From positions 62,001 through 126,000 of the forward strand of contig CAVYWO010000016.1 in the NCBI GenBank assembly GCA_963772295.1: a stretch of 64,000 bases of DNA. The letters run 5' to 3'. A program made the position numbers and the translations under genes. Positions 38,726-47,460 of the stretch are shown here, in pieces (within the stretch, counting starts at the first letter, position 1; every line of letters begins with the position of its first letter). The stretch is from AP-15 sp963772295 (GTDB taxonomy: Bacteria; Pseudomonadota; Alphaproteobacteria; ATCC43930; CGMCC-115725). The notes below the pieces were generated by a model. The model ran no database searches. It saw only the letters and a program-made list of their open reading frames with translations, and was not told where the DNA came from.

Positions 38726-38962
38726 TCACGTCGCCACGCCGTTGCGAGCGGCGGCGAGCAGCGCGACGAGATGAGCCGCGCCGTCGCCCAGGCAAAGGCC
38801 GATGCGATCGCCGGTCGGCAACCCGAGCAACTCAAGCCGAGCGGCGGTCTCGGCAATCAGGAGCTCCAGCAGGCGATACGTGATCATGCGATCGTCCTCG
38901 ACGATCGCCGCGGCATCCGGGCGGGTGCGCGCGTGGTGGAAGACGGGCCTGATGACGTTCAT
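38726..38962 (-). pseudogene. AMP-binding synthetase, N-terminal fragment
   Basis: From the ATG at 38962: MNVIRPVFHHARTRPDAAAI, VEDDRMITYRLLELLI, GLPTGDRIGLCLGDGAAHLV and ALLAAARNGVAT, then a stop. This is the first about 78 residues of an acyl- or amino-acid-activating adenylation enzyme. All catalytic motifs (A3 to A10) are missing. Together with the ACP fragment just upstream it suggests a second, lost acyl-activation cassette. Confidence 0.7.
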
Positions 38963-39025
38963 TCGGAACCCCGGACCGTGTTCCAAGAAAAGGAGGGCGC
39001 TGGCGCTCCGCCGCTGAGACCCCTT

Positions 39026-39131
39026 ACGGCGATGCCGCCCGCGATCGATCGATCTCGGCGGCGAGCAGCGCGATCGTCGGCTTGCCGACCAGGGTCGCCG
39101 GCGGCAGGCGAAGCTGGAAGCTCGGCTCCCC
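39026..39131 (-). pseudogene. Acyl-carrier-domain C-terminal fragment
   Basis: On the - strand a short open frame reads FQLRLPPATLVGKPTIALLA then AEIDRSR and stops (TAA). The pattern, with a hydrophobic L-P-P-A-T-L and P-T-I-x-x-L-A, is that of the last helices of a PKS/NRPS-type carrier domain. The serine-bearing part is not found. Because the piece is only about 35 residues, the assignment is tentative. It lies 64 bases upstream of the AMP-ligase fragment on the same strand. Confidence 0.4.
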
Positions 39132-39174
39132 ATAGGTCCTTCATTGGCCGCCGCCATCGGGGACCGAGGGGGTC

Positions 39175-42100
39175 TTAGAACAGCGCTTCGACCCTGTCGA
39201 GCATCGCCGATACGCGGCGGTCCCACGAAAAGCCCGCGAGCCGCTCCCGCGGCACAGGTGTTCTCGGCGCGGACAGCCGCTCCTCGATCGCCGCGAGAAA
39301 TTCATCGGCATTTCCGCCGGTGCCGACGAGGTCGGTCAGCTCCTCGATATTGGCAACCGGCGCGGTCACCACCGGAACGCCGACCGCCAGGTAGTTGTAG
39401 AGCTTGAGAGGGCTCATCGAGTCGGTCATCTCGCAGCGCAAGTGGGGCATCATTGCGACATCGAAGCCCTGCATCCACGACCGCGCCTGATGATAGGGCG
39501 CCGGCCCCGGAAAGATCACATTGGGCAGCGCCGAGACCGTCGGCGGTACCACGCCTTCCTCGATCGGCCCGATCATGACAAAGCTCCAGGAGGGCCTGCG
39601 CACGGCGAGCTCGCGCACCAGCCCCCAGTCGACCCGGTGGCGCATATTGCCGACGTAGCCGATGATGGGCCTGGGCAGGGCTGCAAACTGCGCGCCATCG
39701 TCGATCGGCTCGGATCCGTCGGGAAGCTCGGCGCCATTGGGAACGACGACGATGTCGCCGCGCAAATCGGCAAAGCGCCGACGGTTGCCGGCGGAATTGG
39801 CGAAGACGAGATCGGCGACCCGAAGGGTCCCCTCGTATTCGGCCTGCAACCGCGCGCGCTCGCCATCGCTCGCGGGCCAGGTGCGCTGGTCGTCGATCAG
39901 GTCGACGACGATTTTGCGAAAGCATAACTTCCGCGCGATTTCGGCAAAACCTTGAACGACCGGGCAGACCCAGGCGATGGTCCGCCGCGGATCGAGCCCT
40001 CCGGCGCGCAGTCTGTCACCGACGAAGTCGGCAAAATGATCGGCGCCGCCGGCAGCCCGGCCGGCGAGGCCGGCACTGTCGCCGTCCCGGTCGACGATGA
40101 AGACGCGCCGTTTGAGCCGCGGCTCGTCGCTCAGTTCGAAGATCCGATCGAAGGTCTGGTCGAGTTGCAGGGCAGCGCCATTGCGGCTCCCCTTGCTGTC
40201 TTCGCCGACCATGTGGCGCAAGTCACCGAGGCTCAGGGTGTGGTCGAAGTGAATGATCCGGCCTATCCGGCCCGACTTCAGAAGGTGCTCGAGGACATGG
40301 TCGGATCGCCGGCCGAACAGCCCGCTGTCGTTCTGCTTCCAGAAGAAGGCCAAGTCGGGGGCCTGCGCCAGCGAGCGCTGGTGTTTTGTCGCGGTCTCGG
40401 CATCCGCCTCGCGGACCGCAGCGGCCGCTGCGCGCGTCTCGGCCAAGAGGTGTGCGAGCCGCGCGCGCACGCGGCTCCGCTCCGGGTCATGGCGCATCGT
40501 TGCTTCCCGGATTGCCGCCGCGAGGCGCGCACGGTTGACGGCCAGGCCGAATTCCCCGGCAAACACGCGCTTGCGCTGATCCTGCAACTGCGGCTGCGGC
40601 GGCCGCGCGCGCATCGCTTTCAAATAACCGGCGAAGTCGGCGCCGGCAATGACGTCGACAACGCCGCACGCGGCGATATCGCGGATCGGCACGACATCGG
40701 TCGCCACTGTCGCCAGACCATACCACAACGCGTCGACGAACTTTGCGGGCAATTGGGTCCGCGCGATCAGCGTGTCCGGGTCCTGCAGGATCGGCACGAG
40801 ATCGGCGGCTGCGAGAAAGACGCCGATCTCGGAAATCGCGAACGGCGGGTGCTGGACGATCCTGCCGCAGAGGCGGGGGTCGGCCAGTTCTCGTTCGACG
40901 TCGCGCGACACCGATCCCGCCACCAGCAGTTTGAGCCGCGGATCATCGATCGCCTGCAGCGCCGCAATCACATGCGAGAGGCCTTTGTGCGGCCGTGTCG
41001 TACCGATAAAGGCGATGACGAAATCATCGCTCGTGAAGCCGAGGCGGCGACGCGCTTCCGCCCGATCGACGAGGGGTGCGCGCTCGTCGCGGGCATGGCG
41101 CACAATATGGCCGGGAAAACGGCTCAAGAGAGCCGGGTTCGAGACCGTCACGGCATCGGCCGCATCCAGGTTCTCGATGGCCAGCCGAGAGCCGACGGCG
41201 GCAAACGGTTCTTCGATCAGTTCTCGATCGAGGCGGCCGGGATCGTTCGGTCGCGGTGAGAAGGCCAATTCGTCCTCGTCGACATCGACCAGCAATGGAC
41301 AGCCGCTCTGCTCCGCCAGCAGCAGGCCGAGGACGAGGCCGGGAAGCCGCGGCTTGCAGATGATGACGATGTCATAGCGCCGGCCGAGAGCGATTTTGGC
41401 GCCCTCGCGCCAGACATCCGGCAGCGTCGACGCGTGGCACGAGCTCACCGTCAATCCTTCGCCTTGCAAGGGCTTCCACAGAGAATTCCCGAACCGCCGC
41501 CAGATCGGGCCGATGAGTTCGACGGCCCAGTCGGTCTCCAAGAGCTTGCAAAGGACGGCGGCGCGGCCGACCGGATTGTGCGACAGGTCCCAGCACACGA
41601 CTGCGGCCCGCTTCAGCGGCAGGTTCGTCCCCGGATCGAATTTCAAGCCGCTGCTGTCGATCAGGCGCTCCGCCGTCGCAAAGTCGCGCCGGCGTTGCAG
41701 CTCCCTGACGGCGTTCAGCAGCAGGGATCTGGCAGGGGAGGGGTGTTCGTTCCAGAGCCGGGCCGCGCCATCGTAATCTTCGGTGCGCAGCTTCGCCCTG
41801 AGCAGGAACAGAATTCGCTGTGCTTCCGGCAGCCCGTACAAATATCGCTCGAAAGAGGCAAGCTCCGCCCTGTCGTCGGCCCCCTCCAGCGCCGTGATCA
41901 AAACGCCCACGACATCGGCATTTTCGGGCGCCCGCGCGAGCAACGCCCGCGCCAACGCCGCCGCGGCATCGTAACGGCCCAAGGCGAGCAACGCTCGCGC
42001 CCTGGTCAGATCGCCCCAGATGTCGTCTCCCGGATCCGGAGGAGCCTCGTCGAGGATCCGCAATGCGGCTTCCGCGTCGCCGCTCAAGAGGTGCGCATCG

Positions 42101-42597
42101 GCGCAGCGCAACTTGCCGAGATATCCGCCGTAGCCGCTTTCCCGAACAAACCGGTAAAGAGCGAGCGCGTCAGGGTAGGCCTGCGCATCGAAGGCATCGT
42201 TCGCCGCCTGCAACAGCACCGCGTAATGGCCTTCTGACAGCCCTTTGGGCTCCTGTCGCGCAAAGCACGCAAGCTCGGCAATCGACGCCGATTTGTCGGC
42301 GCCGCATTGCCTTAGCGCCAGGCCCTTTTCAAACCAAGCCCAGACGATCGCGCTGTCGCCGGCGAGCGCTTTGTCGAAATTTTTGACCGCCTCGTCCCAC
42401 CGTTGCTGGCGGGCGGCAATACGGCCCAACTGAAAACAGCACCAATTCGGCGCATATCCATTGCCGAAAAGACGTCTGAAAATCTCCTCCGCCGCGGCAA
42501 AGTCGCCGCGCTCGAAGAGCTGGTCGCCATTGAGCTGCATCGCGAAGGGATCACTCGCAGCGGGCTCGATATTGGGGGCAGGCGCGCTGTCGCTCAT
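39175..42597 (-). CDS. TPR protein with two GT-B glycosyltransferase domains
   Basis: 1140 residues from the ATG at 42597; an in-frame ATG at 42621 would add 8. Residues 15-325 are TPR repeats (for example FEKGLALRQCGADKSASIAE). A first GT4-type domain runs at about 330-725, with AAVVCWDLSHNPVGRAAVLC at its start and FVIAFIGTTRPHKGLSHVIA in the nucleotide-binding half. A second GT-B domain follows at about 750-1135 (FADLRGDIVVVPNGAELP, IIGYVGNMRHRVDWGLVREL, DSMSPLKLYNYLAVGVPVVT). Both lack a membrane segment. The fusion suggests consecutive sugar additions, with the TPR part serving protein contacts. It is intact and is one of the longest genes of the locus. Confidence 0.85.
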   Translation of the reverse strand: MSDSAPAPNIEPAASDPFAMQLNGDQLFERGDFAAAEEIFRRLFGNGYAPNWCCFQLGRIAARQQRWDEAVKNFDKALAGDSAIVWAWFEKGLALRQCGADKSASIAELACFARQEPKGLSEGHYAVLLQAANDAFDAQAYPDALALYRFVRESGYGGYLGKLRCADAHLLSGDAEAALRILDEAPPDPGDDIWGDLTRARALLALGRYDAAAALARALLARAPENADVVGVLITALEGADDRAELASFERYLYGLPEAQRILFLLRAKLRTEDYDGAARLWNEHPSPARSLLLNAVRELQRRRDFATAERLIDSSGLKFDPGTNLPLKRAAVVCWDLSHNPVGRAAVLCKLLETDWAVELIGPIWRRFGNSLWKPLQGEGLTVSSCHASTLPDVWREGAKIALGRRYDIVIICKPRLPGLVLGLLLAEQSGCPLLVDVDEDELAFSPRPNDPGRLDRELIEEPFAAVGSRLAIENLDAADAVTVSNPALLSRFPGHIVRHARDERAPLVDRAEARRRLGFTSDDFVIAFIGTTRPHKGLSHVIAALQAIDDPRLKLLVAGSVSRDVERELADPRLCGRIVQHPPFAISEIGVFLAAADLVPILQDPDTLIARTQLPAKFVDALWYGLATVATDVVPIRDIAACGVVDVIAGADFAGYLKAMRARPPQPQLQDQRKRVFAGEFGLAVNRARLAAAIREATMRHDPERSRVRARLAHLLAETRAAAAAVREADAETATKHQRSLAQAPDLAFFWKQNDSGLFGRRSDHVLEHLLKSGRIGRIIHFDHTLSLGDLRHMVGEDSKGSRNGAALQLDQTFDRIFELSDEPRLKRRVFIVDRDGDSAGLAGRAAGGADHFADFVGDRLRAGGLDPRRTIAWVCPVVQGFAEIARKLCFRKIVVDLIDDQRTWPASDGERARLQAEYEGTLRVADLVFANSAGNRRRFADLRGDIVVVPNGAELPDGSEPIDDGAQFAALPRPIIGYVGNMRHRVDWGLVRELAVRRPSWSFVMIGPIEEGVVPPTVSALPNVIFPGPAPYHQARSWMQGFDVAMMPHLRCEMTDSMSPLKLYNYLAVGVPVVTAPVANIEELTDLVGTGGNADEFLAAIEERLSAPRTPVPRERLAGFSWDRRVSAMLDRVEALF

Positions 42598-42894
42598 TGT
42601 CGCGCGCCCGAGCTCCATCAAAAGCTCCTCTATCCCGACGGAGTGCTCTCAAAGCCGATATGTAGCGCGAATCTCTCGGGCTGGGAAGGCGACGGGCCGA
42701 GGGTGGTTGACTTGCGCCGGAGCGGAACGCGACGGCCGGGGCGGGGCCGGCCCGGCGTGCGAAGCTCGGCCTTGACACGTTCGGCTCGGGGTATCTAGCT
42801 CTAGCATGCGACGCCGTAAACGCATTGCGATCGCCGCGGTGCTCGCGGTCGGGTGTCGCAACTGATTGGCAACATTCAGCGAGAGGAACAGAAG

Positions 42895-43371
42895 ATGAGC
42901 AGGAAAAGCTTCCTGATCGGCATCCTATCCGCCGGTGCGTATTTGCTGGCGATGATGAACGCTTTTGCGGCGGAAAAGCAACACTACTATTTAATGGTGT
43001 TCTCCAACCCGGTAAAAGGCCAGGAAGATGCATATGTAAAGTGGTATGAAGGACAGCATATCCACGACCTTTTGAGAATTCCGGGGTTTGTTGCGTGTCA
43101 ATTCGTCAAGGTTGGCGATGTGCAATTTGGCGAAGCGAAGCCGCCGCAGCGCTATCTTATGATCTGGGAAATCGAGACGGACAACTTGCCGGCAGTATTT
43201 GCCGATGTGAATGCGCGCTTGAAAGACGGGCGGACGGTCATCAGCGATAAGGTATTCGACTTCAAGACATATGCCTCGACGACGATGGTGCCGATCACCA
43301 AGCGGGTCACTTCGGACGAAATCAAGGGGAACAGCGTGGCCGAGGTATACGCGATCGCCAACGGCAAATAG
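42895..43371 (+). CDS. Secreted dimeric alpha/beta-barrel (EthD-like) protein
   Basis: 158 residues from the ATG at 42895 (GAGAGG upstream). The signal peptide SFLIGILSAGAYLLAMMNAFA precedes HYYLMVFSNPVKGQEDAYVK, then WYEGQHIHDLLRIPGF and YLMIWEIETDNLPAVFADVN. This is the ferredoxin-like fold of EthD/dimeric alpha-beta barrel proteins, which usually start with Y-x-x-F ... G-x-E-x-x-F-x-x-W-Y-x-x-x-H. Most family members are cytoplasmic; an exported one is less usual. The reaction is unknown, with ring-hydroxylating partners or aldolase-like roles being known for the fold. The stop is at 43369-43371. Confidence 0.7.
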   Translation: MSRKSFLIGILSAGAYLLAMMNAFAAEKQHYYLMVFSNPVKGQEDAYVKWYEGQHIHDLLRIPGFVACQFVKVGDVQFGEAKPPQRYLMIWEIETDNLPAVFADVNARLKDGRTVISDKVFDFKTYASTTMVPITKRVTSDEIKGNSVAEVYAIANGK

Positions 43372-43907
43372 AACCCCCGCGAGCGGGAGCGCTGTTTGCC
43401 CCCGCGGTGTCCTTGCCGCGGCAGGTGACGCCATGGCCCGGCGGCCCTCGGCGCCGCGTCTCGATTGCCATGATCTCGATGAGCGCGCCGGGAGCGATGA
43501 CCGCTGGGGGGCCCCCTGGAGGCAAGTCCCAAAGTCCACGTCACGCGCGCGCGCGACGTGGACAACCAGTTGTCCCTTCGGTCCCCTCCGGCCGCTGGCC
43601 GCCGCTGTCAGGGCGCGGCGCCTAAGCCGTTGCCCCGTAGAGACATTCCGCGGAAGAGTGCGCGCCCGCTCGGGTCCCGGCCGCGCTTGAAGCCCCGATC
43701 TTCGTCACGGTGGAGACCTATTACTGTGAAGCGCGCAATCCTCGCAACGCATCATGCTTTTGGGTCACGCTCTTAACTCCTACACATCGGCGGGTGCTTG
43801 CGGCACAATCGGATACCTATTGGTCCGCGGTCCGCGCCCAATTCGTGCGAGCCGGCGCGATCCATAGATCTGCAGCGCGGGCACGGAAAAACGCATGAAG
43901 GCGACCG
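43372..43907. other. Intergenic region without a gene
   Basis: About 540 bases of GC-rich sequence with no recognisable coding frame. The only feature is the hairpin at 43534-43563. Confidence 0.5.
43534..43563. repeat. Perfect hairpin with alternating CG loop
   Basis: The arms gtccacgtc (43534-43542) and gacgtggac (43555-43563) are perfect 9-bp inverted repeats around a 12-base loop acgcgcgcgcgc. The loop is an alternating purine-pyrimidine tract that could adopt Z-DNA. There is no T tract, so it is not a standard terminator. Confidence 0.6.
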
Positions 43908-46266
43908 ATGATCGCACGCGCGCCGGGAGGTCCAGGGGCCGCACCGACTTGGACGAGCAGCGCCAAGGACATGGTGGGATGTGCGCTGGGGCTTTCGCGC
44001 CTCTGGTTCACCCTGGGGTTCGGCATCGTCAACGAAGTGTACTACCCGCGCGTCGACATCCCGCAGATCCGCGACCTCGGCTTCATCATTGCCGACGGCG
44101 ACGGCTTCTGGGCCGAGGTGAAGCGCGTCGCCAACTATCGGCTGCGGCTCCTGGCGCCCGGCGTTCCGGCCGTCGAAGTCGTCCATCGGCATCGAGCGCT
44201 ATTCGCTGCGCCTGCGCATTTCCCCGGACGCTCGGCGCGATGTGCTGGCGATCGAGTGCCGTCTCGACGGCGATCCGAAGCTCAGGGTCTATGCGCTCCT
44301 GGCTCCCCATCTCGGGGCCACCGGCTATGGTAACCGCGCCGCCGTCGTCTTGCATCGCCGGCGCCGGACCTTGTGGGCCGAGCAGGGGCCGTTTGGCGTC
44401 GCGTTGGCGGCGGTCGATGAGAGACAGCGCGATGCGGTCCGGCGAGCCAGCGCCGGCTATGTCGGCGACAGCGACGGCTGGCAGGATTTCGTCCGCAACG
44501 GCGCGATGACCTGGGAGTACGAAACGGCCGGACCCGGAAACGTTGCCCTGATCGCAGAACTCCCGCAGCGAGTCGTGCTCGCCCTCGGCTTCGGCAGCAG
44601 CGCCGAGTCGGCGGCGACGCTCGCGATCTCCAGTTTGCTGCAGCCGTTCGACAACCTCCTGCAGCAGCACATGGCGCCCTGGCAGGCTTGGCAGGCGGAA
44701 CGCAGCGAGCGCTGGGCCGTGCCGCTCGACATCCCGCCCGCGCTCGCCGAGGAGTTCCTGGTCTCGACGGTCGTGCTGCGGACGCACCTCGACAAGACCT
44801 ATCCCGGCGCGATGGTGGCGAGCCTCAGCGTGCCGTGGGGCGACACCGGCAACGAGCGCGGCGGCTATCACCTTGTCTGGCCGCGCGACCTGGTCGAGAC
44901 CGCCGGCGCCCTGTTGGCGCTTGGCGCCGAGCAGGAGGCGCGCGACACGTTGCGCTACCTCGCCGCGATCCAGATCGAGGACGGCCACTGGTTTCAGAAC
45001 CAATGGCTCGGCGGCCGGCCGTTCTGGGAAGGCATCCAGCTCGACGAAACCGCGTTTCCGGTGCTGCTCGCCGCGGCTCTCGACGAGCGCGAAGCGCTCG
45101 CCGGCATCGAGGTCGAAGATATGGTGCGCCGGGCGCTCGGCTATATCGCGCGAACCGGACCGGCGACCCAGCAGGACCGCTGGGAGGAAGGCCCCGGCAT
45201 CAACCCCTTTACCCTCGCCGTTTGCATCGCCGCCCTGGTCGCCGGAGCCGGGCTGCTGGCGCCTCCGGCCAGCGACTGGGCGCTTGAACTCGCCGATTTC
45301 TGGAATCGCAACATCGAGCGGTGGACCTCGGTCACCGGGACCGCCCTCGCTGAGCGGTTGGGGGTGCCCGGCTACTATGTTCGCGCTCTGCCGGTAGAGA
45401 TCCTGGAACGGCCGACCATCGCTCGCCAGATCGCGCCGATCGGCACCGGGGCCGAGCACGGGGATGAGCAGATCGGCACCGAGTTCCTCCAACTCGTCCG
45501 TTTCGGGCTGCGCGACCCCGATGACCCGATGATCCGCGCTTCGATCCGGGCCGTTGACGCGTTGCTCAAATGCGACACGCCGTGCGGCCCGGTCTGGCAC
45601 CGGTACAATGGCGACGCCTATGGCGAGCGCGACGACGGCAGCGCCTATGCCCACGACCTGGCCGGGCGCGGGCGGGGCTGGCCGCTGCTGACCGGAGAGC
45701 GCGGGCATTACGAAGTCGCGGCTGGAGGCGACCCTTTGCCCTACCTCGAAGCGATGGCAGCGATGGCGAGTCCCGGCGGGATGCTGCCGGAGCAAGTCTG
45801 GGACGCCGAACCGATCCCGAGCCGGCGCTTGGCACCCGGGCGGCCGACGGGATCGGCGATGCCGCTCGTCTGGGCCCATGCAGAATTCATCAAACTGATG
45901 ATATCGCGCCAGCTCAGGCATCCGTTGGATCGGCCGCGCGCTGTCTGGCAGCGCTACCGAGGGCGCCGTCCGGCGGCCCGGCATGCCTTCTGGTGGATGC
46001 ACGCGCCGATCGATGGCGCGCTCGTCGGCCAGCGGCTGGCGATCGCGCTGCCGCGCCCGGCCATCGTCCATTGGGGACGAGAAGGGTGGCATGACGTCGC
46101 GGACGCGCCGACCGCCGACAGCGGTCTCGGCTTCCACGTTGCGACGCTCGATACGGGCCGTCTGCCGCCGGGAGCGCGGGTCGACTTTACCTGGCGATGG
46201 CAGGAAACCGGCGCCTGGCAGGGCCGGGACTACGGCGTCGTCATCCTGCCGCCCGATATCGGCTGA
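43908..46266 (+). pseudogene. GH15 glucoamylase-family protein, one frameshift
   Basis: The ATG at 43908 gives GGPGAAPTWTSSAKDMVGCA, RLWFTLGFGIVNEVYYPRVD and WAEVKRVANYRLRLLAPGVP. Near 44183-44192 the frame shifts to ERYSLRLRISPDARRDVLAI and stays open to a TGA at 46264. The second part is a full GH15 domain: YHLVWPRDLVETAGALLALG, QDRWEEGPGINPFTLAV with the general acid Glu, and GMLPEQVWDAEPIPSRRLAP with the general base Glu in PEQVW. Total length would be about 785 residues, normal for bacterial glucoamylases with an N-terminal beta-sandwich. It would release glucose from alpha-glucans. One shift only, so it may be a sequence error in a working gene. Confidence 0.8.
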
Positions 46267-46389
46267 TGGCCGAATGTCTCCCGGCGCCTCGGCGCCGCTA
46301 CTGCGCGGGCAGCCGTTCGGGCGCTACGAAATACCGGGGCCAAGCTCAATGGTGTCGAGCCGCGGCTTGGCGGGCGCCCGCCGAGTCCG

Positions 46390-46692
46390 GAAGCGTGCCG
46401 CGGCGGAGCAGCTCGGCCGCCGTCGCCTACTGCCGACCCTCGGTGCGCAACGCCCTGCCGCAGATCCTCGCCATGACCGGCCTGCAGCTCGGCTATCTGA
46501 TGGGCGGCTCGATCCTCGTCGAGACGATCTTCGACTGGCCCGGCACCGGCTTCATCCTCAATCGGGCGATCCTGACCCGCATATTCCGCTGCTGCAGGGG
46601 ACGATCCTCGTCCTCGCGATGATCTTTGTCCTCATCAATCTCGGCGTCGACCTGGTGCAGATGCTGGTCGATCCGCGCATCAAGCGAGCCTA
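46390..46692 (+). pseudogene. Peptide ABC permease (DppB-type), C-terminal fragment, frameshifted
   Basis: One frame reads NALPQILAMTGLQLGYLMGG, SILVETIFDWPGTGFILN and AILTR. One missing base near 46582 puts the continuation (IPLLQGTILVLAMIFVLINL, GVDLVQMLVDPRIKRA) in another frame, ending in TAG at 46691-46693. These are the last two membrane segments of a DppB/OppB permease. The N-terminal two thirds are absent. It is followed by fragments of DppC and of the ATPase, in the order of a normal Dpp/Opp operon. Confidence 0.8.
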
Positions 46693-46709
46693 GCCGGGGA
46701 GGCTGCAGA

Positions 46710-46811
46710 ATGTCCGAAGTCGCGACGATCGAGGCGGGTGCCGTTCCGGTGGCACGGCGGCGCGCGCGCGGCTACTGGGGTAACGTCTGGCAGCGCCTGC
46801 GCTATGACTAT
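46710..46811 (+). pseudogene. Peptide ABC permease (DppC-type), N-terminal fragment
   Basis: The ATG at 46710 has GGGGAGG 10 or so bases upstream and starts MSEVATIEAGAVPVARRRAR, then WGNVWQRLRYDYVSL, the cytoplasmic N-terminus of a DppC-type permease. The sequence changes at about 46811 to the interior of an ATPase gene, so everything from the first membrane segment onward has been deleted. Confidence 0.7.
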
Positions 46812-47280
46812 GTGTCTTTGACGGCGAGCCGGTTGCCGAGCCGCAAGGGCTCCCGCTGCGCCAGCTGCGCCGCAATATGCAGATGGTTTTTCAGGACAGT
46901 CATTCGTCCCTGAACCCGCGTCTGCCGGTCGAGGATTCGATTGCCTATGGCCCACGGGTGCATGGCGCGCGCGCCTCGGCGGCCAAGAAGACGGCGCGCG
47001 AACTGCTCGAAAAAGTGGGCCTGCGCCCCGACCAATTCGGTGCGCGCTATCCGCACGAACTGTCGGGCGGTCAGAAGCAGCGCGTCAACGTCGCACGGGC
47101 GTTGGCGCTCAACCCGCGGACTTCTCGACGAGGCGGTATCGGCGCTCGACAAGTCAGTCGAAGCGCAGGTCCTCAACCTGTTGAGCTCTCTCAAGCGCGA
47201 TTTCAGCCTGACCTATATGTTCATCTCGCATGATTTGAACGTCGTTCAGGATATCTCGAACCGGGTTCTGGTGATGCGCG
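46811..47280 (+). pseudogene. Oligopeptide ABC transporter ATPase, 5'-truncated and interrupted
   Basis: The sequence starts mid-gene with FDGEPVAEPQGLPLRQLRRN, then MQMVFQDSHSSLNPRLPVED (Q-loop), HELSGGQKQRVNVARALALN (signature motif) and, after a shift near 47120, LLDEAVSALDKSVEAQVLNL (Walker B region) and FISHDLNVVQDISNRVLVM (H-loop). The Walker A region is missing. The end at about 47280 is joined to unrelated sequence. The C-terminal end of such a gene is found at 54832, about 7.5 kb away. This suggests the gene was split by an insertion, or that two copies were broken. Confidence 0.8.
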
Positions 47281-47460
47281 ACCTCCTGCAACTGCAGCCG
47301 CTGCGCTTCATCACTGACCAGCGCAATCACTCGACGCGGTGCGGCCATGGACCCCCCGATCCCGACCCCAACCTCCTTCTACCAGATCTTGTCCAAAACG
47401 ACAAAACCAACCGCAACATATCGATATCTTGGAATCTATACACTAGTATCGGTTGCGGTT

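Noticed and set aside
39952..41259. 435-codon + strand open frame opposite the TPR-GT gene
   Set aside because: It is the antisense of well-conserved glycosyltransferase sequence and has no family features.
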